A stretch of 64,000 bases of DNA from Phytophthora hibernalis (lineage: Eukaryota > Oomycota > Peronosporomycetes > Peronosporales > Peronosporaceae), in assembly GCA_012656075.1 (NCBI GenBank), contig JAAKBF010000020.1:682001-746000 (forward strand). Reading direction: 5' to 3'. Below, in pieces: positions 35,587-46,098 of this stretch. The first letter of the stretch is position 1. Every line of letters begins with the position of its first letter. A program made the translations under genes and the position numbers. The notes below the pieces were generated by a model. That model was given only the letters and a program-made list of their open reading frames with translations, did no database searches and was not told where the DNA came from.

Positions 35587-36898
35587 TCACCTGCCCTTCT
35601 CGATCCGGATCTCAGACAGTGCGCTGATTGTGCTGGTCTGGACAAAAGTTGAAGCAGCAGGAGCGATGACTGGGCCCTTGGTGGCTTGCTCGCGCTCCAA
35701 CCGTGACGCCGAGTTAAAGACGTACACACCCAAGATCACGAGCCCCATGCCGCACCAGTTGAGCGGCGTCACGTCCTCTCCGTAGCGGTAGATGGACAGC
35801 ACGATGATGAGTGCACGCTTGACGCAGTTGGCCACGCTGTGGGTTACCGGCGACACCAGACTCATGAGCATGTACGCGAGCGCGCTCTGAATGTAGAAGC
35901 ACGTGCCGTCCACGACCAGCACCAGGAAGACGAACGTCGTCGAGCGATCCGTCTTGTTGGCTTCAAGTATGGGGTCAGGCGGCGTCGCCATCCAGTTGTA
36001 GAGGATAAACATGAGTTGCATGGCCACCGCGATGATGCTAGTGTACAGCTGTAGTTGCGAGGTCCTACAAAGCACGCAGTGACGAACAGCATGAGAACAA
36101 CTAACAACAACTGAGCCAGATATGCACAATGTAGACAAACGTACGAGTAGGAGCGGTTGAGCAATCTCTTGGTCAAAACGTTCTGGATACAATCGACACA
36201 GTTTGACATGAGCGCTGCGACGAATCCGATGACGTGGAACGAGCTATCCGACAGACTGCAGCAAATCAACCCCGTCACGATGGGGACAAGCGAGAAGTTC
36301 ACTCTCCATCCCGTACGCTGGTCCAGCAGGAAGTAGGTCAACACGACCGTGAAGAATGGTGCGGACGACTTGATCGTTTCTGAAAAGAGAAATGGATCAG
36401 GCAAGAGCGCAACAAGGCACAACGTCACGACAGATCCTCATCCTGCAGCTCAACCAACAAGACAAAACCCACGTACGCGTGAAGGAGACAGCAATGTACT
36501 TGAGCGCTGTGAGTCCCAGCAGCACCGTGAGGATGCGCACGCCGGCGAGCAGCACCATGTCCTTGAGTCCGTCGTCCAGCACCTTGCGCATGCCGCGTTT
36601 GCACACCGTCCAGCCCACGAGGTAGAGCTCGGAGCCAAGACCACCTACGACGGACATGCCGAGCTGCGCGAGCGACAGCAGGTTGGAGTCCACACGCAGC
36701 TTGGCAACCACGTAGCGATTGGTCCAGAGCGTCACGAGGCTGATGACGTACCAGCCTGCAGACGGATGAAGAGTCAGCAATGGATTGAGTCAAACAAACA
36801 GGAGACGCAAAGGAACACGCACCGGCGATGCAGACCGCGACTTTGCTCTCGGTGGTGCGCAGCGAGAAGGCGATCTTCTTGTCGTGGAACTCGCCCAT
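35587..36898 (-). CDS. SLC35E/triose-phosphate-type nucleotide-sugar transporter family protein
   Basis: Exons 36823-36898, 36477-36755, 36145-36379 and 35587-36064 join exactly to 355 residues. About ten membrane helices are seen, including WYVISLVTLWTNRYVVAKL, FFTVVLTYFLLDQRTGWRVN, and MLMSLVSPVTHSVANCVKRA. The segment IKSSAPFFTVVLTYFLLDQR, and the LVSPVTHSVANCVKR motif in the last third, are diagnostic of the TPT/SLC35E2 branch of the drug/metabolite transporter superfamily. Likely located in Golgi or another endomembrane; the substrate cannot be told from sequence. The tail ends IRIEKGR. Confidence 0.88.
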
Positions 36899-37203
36899 TG
36901 CTGAGGCGGTGCTGACGTCAGATTCAAAGTGCCGCAAGTTGCGGCCCGCAACAACGCGACTGAACTTTGGGGGACAGGCTGGACGGCGTGATCCGATTGG
37001 TCGATTTGAAATCTAGCTAGTGATTGGTTGAAAATACTTTTTGATATCGCGTTATTGCTAAATGTAGCCATGTTCACTATTTTAATCTTCAAGTACGTCC
37101 GACGCCCGCCGGGTACTTTTATTTGCTGCTGAGTCAACCTGCTGCTACAACGTTATCAGTGCCCTGACAGTGTCCTACGAACTGAGTGTTGGCTATTGGC
37201 GCC

Positions 37204-38218
37204 ATGGGGGCGAGAAGCTCCAAGCCACCGCCGCGCAAGATTGAGCCGGAGGAGGATGCAGCAGTTGAAGTGTTCCGGGACCCGACACCCGAAGCTCCAA
37301 GCGAGAGCAGCAACCACAAACGACAGAGAGGAACTTCTCCAGTACATGGTGTCTCGACGCACGTTGTACGGGCAATCGGTCACAGCACAAACCAGGGATC
37401 AGAGGCCGCTAACTGCAAACCAGGAGACAGCCAGACGAATGATGACAAGCAAAAAGACAAGCAGAAGAAGAAACGGAGACGCAGCAAAAGGAAAAGAACA
37501 AAGCTCCGTCGCCGCCCAAGCTGGTGCGAGCACAGACGCAACTCAACGAGCTCAAGAATGTCAAACCGCTGCTTCAGCAGTGCCCTCAAGCGAGGCAGCA
37601 GCACTTCGAGCAGATCAAAGACGCCTACGCTCTGGATGAAGAAGCGCAGAAAGCGCCACCGCCAGATGGACGCTCCCGATTCTTTAACTTCGAGAACTGG
37701 AGGAAATCACCCCGCCACCGACCGGCAAGAGCGACGTATCACCATTGGACTCTCCGCCCACGCTGACACGCTCTCAGGTATGTCCCAGGTCGTAGGCGTT
37801 TCCGATTTTAGTTTTACTAACACTCATCCATATCGGTTTATTGTTGCAGACGGCAACCATGCCGCGAGCGCTATTCACATCAAGTGGTCGAAGTTCCAGA
37901 GGCACGGAGGTTGTCTCAAATGATGTCGAGGAAAACGACCGACTTCTAGCCTTAGACGATGTTGAATCGTTACCCCTTCCTGCAATATCAAGAGCGTCAG
38001 CAATAACAAGCCCTATAACAGCCACAACACCAAGCTTCCTACCACCTTCCAACCAAATTGACTACGGACGCCCGGACATCCAAATAACTCCCGTCATCCG
38101 CGTGAAAACCAGCGATCGACGGACGCCCGAGCGGTCAATGCGGTCTCGGAGATCAGACCTCCGCCTAGACGACGTGGACGAGGACCTCATGGAGCATATT
38201 CTTACCGATGATCACTGA
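37204..38218 (+). CDS. Uncharacterised protein, probable N-myristoylation
   Basis: Start MGARSSKPPPRK at 37204: Gly2 with Ser at positions 5 and 6 fits an N-myristoylation signal, suggesting membrane attachment. Exons are about 37204-37777 and 37850-38218 (CTAAC branch site in the intron). The body is basic and helical (TQLNELKNVKPLLQQCPQAR; QQHFEQIKDAYALDEEAQ), with a Pro/Ser-rich C-terminal half (ELEEITPPPTGKS; LDDVDEDLMEHILTDDH at the end). The first exon switches frame more than once (near 37290, 37510 and 37690), so its exact sequence is uncertain. No family was recognised. Confidence 0.6.
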
Positions 38219-38400
38219 CTTATAGAGCCGAGTATAGTAACTTTGTATTTCGCGTGAGCCACGTCGAAGTTGCCTATCACTTCAACTATCCGGACCAAAT
38301 TATAGTCTCGTCACAAAAATCACAAACCTCTAAGTACGAAACCATAATCGGTACATGTATCATTCCCACAACAAGGGGGAAAACGTGAAGAAGCCCAATC

Positions 38401-41400
38401 ATGGCGCAGTGGAGACGCTTCGCCTTCTTCGACAAGGAGGTGCTCAAGGATGCAAGCGGTCCGTGGATGAAGGTGCGCGTCTTGTCTTTCTGCATCACTA
38501 ATTGCAGCTCTCAACTCTCTCTCTAACGTCTAAAATCTTGGCTTTAACCTCAGGGAGTGGATATCACCGGTATGAGCGCCAACCGAGGCCTCATCTGCGT
38601 GGGAGACGCCGACGGATTCGTCCACTTGGCCAATCGCTCGCTGGAGGCGCGCAAGTTCCAGGCGCACGAACTGTTCGTGTCTCACGTCGTCATGGTGCGT
38701 CATTCAGTACCGTAGTCTTCCTGTTATCTGGCTCATAACCTTGTTATTGTCGTTGTAATTTACTGCCAATAGATGAAGCGCAGCAATGTGCTGGTCACAA
38801 TTGGTGACGGTATTGACCCACGTCCTGAAGAGCTACGAGAACAGTCCAAAGCCATTGCGGAAGCTGGTCGAGGACCAAATGCTGAAGAGGTGACTAATTG
38901 CAATTATTGTGCTATTGGTGATGTTGAAGAGGACTAAACAGTGATGATATTACTGCAGGTGTACACGTCCAAGCCGACGGGAAAGACCACAGCGGTGGTG
39001 CGCTTCTGGCGCACGGACCAGCAAGACCGAGAGGGCAAGCCTAAGCTGCTGCAGCAGATCCCAGTTTTCGCCAAGAAGTATCCGGAGGAAGCAGTGACGG
39101 CGTTCGCAGTGAACGACGACTTGAGTCAGTTCGCTGTGGGACTGAAGAACGGTGCTGTGATTCTGTTTCGCAGCGACTTGAAGCGACGTACGGACCGCCC
39201 GCCGCATCTGCTGCAGCCTGCAGGCCAGTACCCCGTGACGGGGCTCGAGTTTACGAGCAAGCCTGTTACGGCCACGGTCTCACATGTGTTTTTGTATGCG
39301 TCTACACGGCGTGGACTCACGTGCTACCACTGCTCGCACGACGACCCCGCGTTGGTGAAGAGTGCGGGCGGTGCTGCTGCTCTTCCACCACGCACGACGG
39401 TTCTGGATGAGCGTGGTGTGGATATGAATTGCTCGTGCGTGAACGAGGAAGGCGAGATAGCTGTGGGACAAACGGATGCTGTGTACTTTTACACGACTGA
39501 AGATCGTTCGGTGTGCTTCGGGTTTGAAGGTGAAAAGAAGTACCTGCGCTTTTTCAAGCATTATCTGTTGGTGGCGCACGTGGACCCGCGTGGGCGGCAT
39601 CAGGTGAATGTGTACGACCTGCAGAACAAGTTTATCGCGTTTAACTGGACACTTACAAGCACCAATCCTAAGGGTCCTATGCGCAAGCCGCCGCTTGCGT
39701 CGAATGCTCGTGCTCCTGGTGCACGCTTCGGATTAGATGAAATGGAAGAGGTACGTCATGTGGTTTGTGAATTTGGTGCCATCTTCGTTGTATCCTCTAT
39801 GGGGCATGTGTACCGTTTGAGTGAAAAGATACGACGTCCAAGCTTGAGATATTGTTCCGGAAGAACCTGTATTCGATTGCCATTTCGCTGGCCTTCAGCT
39901 CCAACTACGATGTCAACAGTATCATTGATATCTTCCGCATGTACGGAGATCACCTTTATCAGAAGGGAGACTTCGATGGATCGTTGCGCCAATACGTTCG
40001 AACTATTGGCCATGTCGAGCCATCATACGTGATTCGCCGCTTCCTTGATGCACAGCGTATTCACAATCTCACGGCCTACCTTGAGGCCCTCCACGAGAAG
40101 GCGTTTGCCAATGCTGAGCACACGACGTTGCTTCTCAACTGTTACACAAAACTCAAGGATGTGAAGAAACTGGACAAGTTCATTCAGTTGGATGAGGTCA
40201 TTGACGCCAGGAAGGTAAATGGCACGAAGAGTGGCAGCGATTCTGGTGATACGACGCCAAGAAACGGCGGAGGTGGCGCAGCTGCTAACCTCAATTTCGA
40301 TGTCGAGACAGCAATCAGCGTTTTGTGGGAAAACTACCCTCAGCACGCTCTGACCCTTGCAAAGAAGCACGAGGAGCACAGTTGGTACTTGAAGATTCAG
40401 CTAGATCACATCAGCTACGTTGATTCGGAGGACTCGGTTGCGCTGTCGGAGCATGAAAAGGAACGAGTGGCCGATGCGCTTGAGTACATCGAACACCTGA
40501 GCTTTTCCGAGGCTGACTCAAATCTACGAAAGTATGGCCGTACCCTGGTTACTCACATGCCGGGGCCTACAACGGAGCTGTTGAAGCAACTGTGTACAGG
40601 AAAGTTTGTTCCTGGTAACCCGTCGATGAAATCGGACCCGGGTGACTTCTTGCACCTGTTTGTGTCGCATCGTGCGCAGCTCAAGGAGTTCCTGCAGTAT
40701 ATTGTCGAGGTGGAGACTGTGAGCAATACATCGATCGGCAACACACTACTGGAAATGGTGCTCAGTGACGATGATGAGGGCGAAAGTGGGGGTCGATCGG
40801 TCGAGGAGAAGGAAGAAGCTGTGCTGCGCATTCTTGACAACCCACGCGTGAAGTACGACGAGGACCATGCGCTTATCCACTTGCAGATGCATGGCATGAA
40901 GAAGGGCAAGCGCTACCTGTACAACAAGCTCCACATGTATCACATGCTGGTGCAGTTTCACATCGAGGAGAACGACGACCAGAGCATTTTAGAGGAGGTG
41001 CGCAAGCACGGTGAAAGGACTTGAACCTGTGGTCCCTGGCGCTTAAGTATTTTGCGGAGCGAGGGCCGCTACCCAAGGGCGCCACGAGCGGTGAGGAGTG
41101 GAAGGAGCTCAAGCAACTGCTTGCGCTCATCGATACGAACCCAGCTATCCCTCCGCTACAGGTGGTGCAAGTGCTGAGCCAGTCACGTGAGCTGCCCGTG
41201 TCAGTGATTAAGCAATACGTAGTGAACCAGTTGGCCAGCGACGAAAAAAGATCGAGGAGGACGAGGAGAAGATCAAGGCATTCAAGGGCGACACGAAGCA
41301 AATGAAGGAAGAGATTGCGCAGCTGAGCAGTCGTGCTGTGGTGTTCCAGGCAACAAAGTGCGACTTGTGCAACCACGACCTGGACCTTCCTGCGGTGCAT

Positions 41401-41670
41401 TTCATGTGTCAGCACAGTTTCCACCTCAACTGCATTTCGGAAACGGAACGCGAGTGTATCACGTGCTCTATGGACCATCGCCACATCCTCGGACTCAAAA
41501 CGCAGTTGGAGCAGAAGGCTGGCAACCACGAGCAGTTCTACAACCAGCTCGAGACCGCTGCGGACGGTTTCCACACCATCGCGGAATACTTTGGCAAGGG
41601 CATCTTCAAGAGCAACGAGGTCGTCCTGGACGAGGGCTCCTTTGAGACGCGCTTCAGTGCCGAATTTTAG
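38401..41670 (+). CDS. VPS11: Vacuolar sorting protein Vps11
   Basis: Core subunit of the HOPS and CORVET tethering complexes for endosome-vacuole fusion. Exons 38401-38472, 38554-38694, 38773-38889 and 38959-41670. An N-terminal beta-propeller (MAQWRRFAFFDKEVLKD; PEEAVTAFAVNDDLSQFAVG) leads into an alpha-solenoid (LFRKNLYSIAISLAFSSNYD; YGDHLYQKGDFDGSLRQYVR; HALIHLQMHGMKKGKRYLYN). The C-terminal RING-H2 (CDLCNHDLDLPAVHFMCQHS followed by FHLNC and ECITC) is diagnostic. Total length is about 1000 residues, near the family size. Three single missing bases break the frame at 39828, 41017 and 41245, each in a G or A run. Since this is an essential single-copy gene, sequencing error is the simplest cause. 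Confidence 0.95.
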
Positions 41671-41769
41671 TTGCGTTAACCCAGGTCCGGCGTTTGTTAT
41701 TCCACTCATCTACTTCATGTGAACATGCAAGTCTTGTGAGTTTCTTTTGTTTTGGCGTTGACGAACTCA

Positions 41770-42851
41770 TCACGTCAGATCTATTATGTCGGAGGCTTCT
41801 TCCTGCCGCTTTCGCTTTCTGGCTCTCTCCGCGGATGTATCTCTAATGTTTGAGTCACTGGGCGGCCTGCCATCACTCTTTTCTTCCTCTTGTTCATTCA
41901 GCAGATCAATAATGGCCGGTGAACTCACCGACGGGAACTGAAGCACAGCATTGTCTTCATCGTCAAGAACGATGATATCCGTTGTAGTCTGCCGATTAGA
42001 TCGAGCACTGTCGTCTTCCCTTCGTCGCTGCTTTCGATGCCAAGGACCTCATGCGAAGCTCCTTCTCGCAGTACATTTCTGCAGTGTTCATTGTCCCTAC
42101 GTCGCCTCTCCGCAGCCTCCAACACCTTTCGTCGAAGTGCCTGCGGGTCAAGACGCTCTTTTGTTGCACTGGAGGTTGTCGATCCAAGCCGCCGACTTGT
42201 CTCGCCTCCAAGCAGCGAATGGTACTGCACGCATCAAGACAGTATTAGCCACACGCTTCTCCCTCCAACAGCAGCCACTGCTCACCTGTTCTCTTCGTTT
42301 CGCCGCAAGCACCGCCGCGGCGCGAATAGGGACCCCAGCACTGCCCCCACCGAGTCTTTGACCCTCTCCAGCGTCTGCAAACTTGACCGCCTCTTGTCCC
42401 TCCAGTCCACGCATCATGAGCGTCTCCATCTCGTGCTTGAGCTCGTCCAGGTACTGGTAGAAGGCCTGGTTGTGCGGTCCGTGCACCATGTGCGTAAGTT
42501 CGTGCAGCAGCGTCTCCAGAAGAGCCTCATACGGGTAAAAAGACTCGGGGCTTCTTTTGGGCCTCACTACAGAGCAGGAGAGAGCGGTCAATAGCCAGTA
42601 AGAGCAGTAGAAACAGCGTCAGAGGCCATTGACGCACGACGGACGTAGATTTTGGCCCCGCGGTTCACGTTCATCCCCAGCAGCGCGCCATCCGTCGGGA
42701 AGAACTCGAGCAGCCGCTGCACACGGAACCGTCGGCGAGTCAGGATGGGCAGGACGGCGGCCGCAAGACGCTCCAGGAGCTGCTGGGCTTGTACGCGCTG
42801 CGGCCGTCGCACCAGCGCCTTGACCTCGGCGAAGGCGAAGGACGCCGCCAT
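41770..42851 (-). CDS. Wss1-type WLM-domain metalloprotease with SUMO-interacting motifs
   Basis: Exons 42638-42851, 42286-42566 and 41770-42224; with one added base the total is 316 residues. The WLM domain includes LLEFFPTDGALLGMNVNRGA and the zinc site HELTHMVHGPHNQAFY (HExxH plus distal His), as in Wss1/SPRTN-class proteases that digest DNA-protein crosslinks. After one missing A near 41982, the C-terminal frame reads DIIVLDDEDN, then PAIIDLLNEQEE, and ends SDIIDLT. All three look like SUMO-interacting motifs (hydrophobic core beside acidic residues), matching the SUMO link of yeast Wss1. A basic stretch ARKRKRQEE could be a nuclear signal. The start at 42851 is 1.18 kb from Vps11's stop and the genes converge. 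Confidence 0.9.
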
Positions 42852-43037
42852 TGCTCATTGGTCGAAAAGCGAGACTCAAAACCTATTTTTAGACAAGTTG
42901 AAGTGGAGACCCGGAAGGCGTGGCGACCAAAGCTTGGCGGCGGCGATGAACACCAGTGGTTTCCTTGACCAGGACAATACTACGTAGTAGGCTCAGAAGG
43001 GTGGCTTCTGAACGAGTTCTAGACTTGAGGCGCTATC
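42852..43037. other. Promoter region of the Wss1-type gene
   Basis: Contains a CCAAT box in minus orientation (ATTGG at about 42857-42861), close to the Wss1 start. No coding signal. Confidence 0.4.
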
Positions 43038-43746
43038 TATTGTACCGGCAGATTGGGATCGGTCACCAAATTCGTAGGGTCATACTTTTTCCTGACCGTA
43101 TATTTCGATGCGGTTTTCTTTGCGTGAAAATTCGCTGAGAGATCTTTAATTGTCCAAAAGCGTGGTGCAATATAGCCAATGATAGCGGTGCCTTGGTCAT
43201 TCAAAAACTTTAATTCGCCAAAAGTCGATCTCATCGTCTTGTCGCTAGGATAGGGTTGGATATTTTATGACCAGCGACTGCCAATTCTAAAGGTTACTTA
43301 CTGAAATCAAGTCTATTTTCGCAACAAACAGGCGGTCAGTGACAGAGGCGGGTGAAAGTAGTCAAAAGCCGTCAAAAACGGCTATATTAGCTCTGAAAAC
43401 GGAATGTAGCGCTCGACGTACGATACTCTGGCAAATAAAAGGATGCTTGTTTTGTAGTGTAGGCATCCAGGAGCACGATGGCGTCTTTCGTGCTTTCTTA
43501 TGAGCTATCCCTGTGAAGTTATGGTACAAAAGGCTAGAGTGGTACAAAAAATATGTGGATTGAGACTCGTGCTTTATCATGCCTAGAGCGTGAAGGAGAG
43601 CCCCGATCAAACCTAAACTACTATTATCACATACGCCTCGGTAACAGCAACACAGTGTCTTTTGATTTACTAAAATTGGGCCAGAATCGGTCAACATACA
43701 ACCATTTCAAGTTTATTGTGACTGATCCCAATCTGCCGGTACAATA
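43038..43746. mobile_element. Non-autonomous TIR element (MITE-like), 705 bp
   Basis: Terminal inverted repeats at 43040-43066 and 43718-43744 (27 bp, 26 identical; one G/A difference) beginning TTGTACCGGCAGATTGGG. Each end is flanked by TA (43038-43039 and 43745-43746). The interior has no transposase-like frame, so it would depend on a Tc1/mariner or pogo transposase elsewhere. Its TIR differs from both pogo-like elements in this window. Confidence 0.85.
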
Positions 43747-44301
43747 TGCTGCATCACGAAGACGTCGTCGTAACTCGCGTTGACTGATGGATGCTCCGAC
43801 AAGCCGAGCCCACTACATGTAACACGCGGCGTTTTCAGCGGTGCTGCTGCAACAGACCGGAAAGGCTCCAGAAGCCATCTATAGCGCACTTAACGTCAAA
43901 CGTCAAGCGATCCTCAAGCGCCGCACAGGTTTCCGCTCGTTTCTGGCAAATCAGAGACCGCAAATGATCCAGGCCGGACCAGTGACGCGTCTGTGTGTAC
44001 CGCGAACACTTCCATGTCGCCCATCAGCCAATCAGCGCACAGCCGCTCCTCGCACTTAAGACAGCTTCAACAATCGTCTTCTCGAGGGTATGTATTCCTA
44101 AAGTTTCACTGCACAGTGACTGCGTTGCCATCTAGCATAGCCGCGCTCAGTATATCGTATCTAGCAGGTTTGTACTTTGGCGTGAAACGACACCTGCTGT
44201 AACGATGCCATGCAGCATGCACGACTTGGCTCGACCTCAGTCTCAGTTCCCAATTTGCGTCGTGAGCAGCAGTTCATTCACCCAACCTCCAAGCACCAGC
44301 C
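43747..44301. other. Intergenic region, no clear feature
   Basis: About 0.55 kb between the TIR element and the next small gene. Short ORFs lack any recognisable motif. The last 100 bp presumably holds the promoter of the gene at 44302. Confidence 0.45.
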
Positions 44302-44597
44302 ATGTTCGACCAGCTCAAGCACGTGATCTCCAGCCCTTTGAACGCCAAGGTGCCCGCTGAGAAGCACTTCGGAGGCTTGTCACCGCAGTCCAAGTTGGCC
44401 AAGGAGGACCCATCCACGGCATTCGAGCGCTCCGGCTGGGTGTACATCTAAGATCCCGAGCGCAACGCAGTTCTCACCAAGCGGAACGACTCGAACAGCT
44501 CGAGGCGCAGCGTCTCAAGCAAGCGCCTCGCAAGCAGCAGCAACGTCCTCCACTCGTACAATATTTACCTGTCGACAAAGCACCAATTGTACTTTAA
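44302..44597 (+). CDS. Small unknown protein with in-frame TAA
   Basis: From MFDQLKHVISSPLNAKVPAE the frame runs 49 codons to a TAA at 44449-44451 (SGWVYI stop). The same frame then continues DPERNAVLTK and, after one missing base near 44480, AERLEQLEAQRLKQ to LPVDKAPIVL, ending at 44597. The downstream part looks coding (amphipathic helix, ordered composition), so a protein of about 97 residues interrupted by a stop is likely. Either the TAA arises from a local indel or the gene ends early. No family is recognised. It is on the same strand and 180 bp before the next gene. Confidence 0.45.
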
Positions 44598-44780
44598 TTA
44601 ACTGAAATGGGAACTCATCAGAGGCTCCTTCGCACCAATGCACGTATTTGATATCTTATATTTTTTGCGTTTGCTTGTGTTGCAATTGTTTTTGTTGTTG
44701 CTGTTGCTTGGATCTGATTGCAATCAACTCGCTTTTGCACTTTAAAGAGAACCGCCGACCTTTGGAATCCCTTCGCCAAA

Positions 44781-45406
44781 ATGGTCCGGGTGAAGGTCCG
44801 GGTGTTCACGTTTCCGTCGGACCCGCGGAAGCAGAACTCGTATATCGTTGGCACTATCGAGGTGCGTACAGACTTGTAGTTGCAGTCCTGCATTGATTTG
44901 ACCCGTGGACTTCTTCGTGACAGGGTGGGCTGCTGCCCGTAGTGGGTACGCTCAATCTCGACGACAAGGAGGTCGCCACAGTCACGTTCGCCCAACTGCG
45001 GACGCGTATCGAGTTGCTGCATAACAAGGACGTGATCAGGCGCAGCGTCATGTTCCAGGAGGTGCTGGCGCTCATCGCGACGTCTTCGAACCCGCACGGC
45101 TGGCCACCCAACGCCATGCAGACCTACTGGTTCGGTCACTATACATGTACCGACGAGAACGAAAGCACCCCGCGCGTGATTGCAGTAAGTAGATAAATGC
45201 CAACACGTCCAGAAAAGTATCTTCCTCACACTCCATTGAAGGCAGCCGACGAGGAGTGCCCCATCAGCCAGTTCCTGAACATGACGACGTCCAAGACAAC
45301 AGGCGACCTCATCCTCATCCCGCAGACACAGCTCGGCCCTGTGTGCGAGCAGTGCTGCGAAGGCTGCGCGCTCTGTCCGCCCATCCAGACCAGCAGCAAC
45401 CAGTAA
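44781..45406 (+). CDS. Unknown conserved-looking protein with C-terminal cysteine cluster
   Basis: Exons 44781-44861, 44924-45184 and 45242-45406 join in phase to 168 residues with no frame problem. It begins MVRVKVRVFTFPSDPRKQNS. The middle part, VTFAQLRTRIELLHNKDVIR, has the feel of a folded alpha/beta domain. The C-terminus contains PVCEQCCEGCALCPP, four Cys-x-x-Cys-like pairs that could bind a metal. I do not recognise a family. Clean splicing and codon use make it a real gene. Confidence 0.75.
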
Positions 45407-45450
45407 AGCGCAACGATCTCTCAATGGTTTCAATTAACTGCTCGTCTCTC

Positions 45451-45771
45451 TCACTTCTGCTTGCCATCGCCCACAATTTTTGCACCGACGCCGCCATGAA
45501 CAGGCGGTGGAGGTTGAATGGCGTCGCGCCCCACTTCCACGCTCCAATTGGGCAGCGAAGGGTGCAGACTCGCGTACATGGACAGCTCCTTGATGCCTGC
45601 GCGCACAGACGCCAACTCCTCGCGGATCTTCTGCGCATCCTTCAGGTCTTTATTGGCGTGGAACTCCGTCTTGATGTCGCGGACGATAGACGCGCGCTTG
45701 ATGCTCGGGTAGCGCTGAGCCAGCTTGAGGATCCGCCGGTACATGCGCACCACCTCCATGGTCTCCGCCAT
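45451..45771 (-). CDS. LYR-motif (complex1_LYR) protein
   Basis: Single exon, 106 residues from MAETMEVVRMYRRILKLAQR. The MYRRIL segment followed by Arg-rich helices (IVRDIKTEFHANKDLKDAQK, then IREELASVRAGIKELSMY) matches the LYR superfamily, here with Met replacing Leu. Such proteins act in mitochondria with acyl carrier protein to assemble respiratory complexes or Fe-S proteins. The exact member (LYRM1, 2, 4 or other) cannot be told. It converges with the previous gene, 44 bp between stops. Confidence 0.82.
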   Translation of the reverse strand: MAETMEVVRMYRRILKLAQRYPSIKRASIVRDIKTEFHANKDLKDAQKIREELASVRAGIKELSMYASLHPSLPNWSVEVGRDAIQPPPPVHGGVGAKIVGDGKQK

Positions 45772-46098
45772 CTTTCTTAGAACTGAAGTATTTCCATTGG
45801 CCACAAGCGCGAGCATCAATCCTCGCTATTGGTTGGAATCGAATTCGACGTCACTTATTCGGAATAAGTTATTCCAGCACCTCTCAAAAGGACTGATCTT
45901 GAGCATCAGAAAAGAGAGGGAGCTGCTCGTCACTTCACTGGGCGTCATCTTCGCCAACGTCCGTCTCGCTTGCTGGTCAACCCACGCGGTGTCCAGCCTT
46001 CTTCTCCACCCCTCGTCGTCTTCCCCGTTGTCTCTTGCACGTGTATCTATTGTACCTATCTCCATATCTATTTAATTGGTTGCGCGCCGCCCGCCATC

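Noticed and set aside
43362..43697. 111-residue minus-strand ORF inside the TIR element
   Set aside because: No transposase or other motif, composition is not coding-like; probably chance.
44449..44451. Stop codon read as a recoded (selenocysteine-like) codon
   Set aside because: It is TAA, not TGA, and no SECIS-like hairpin or redox motif is apparent.
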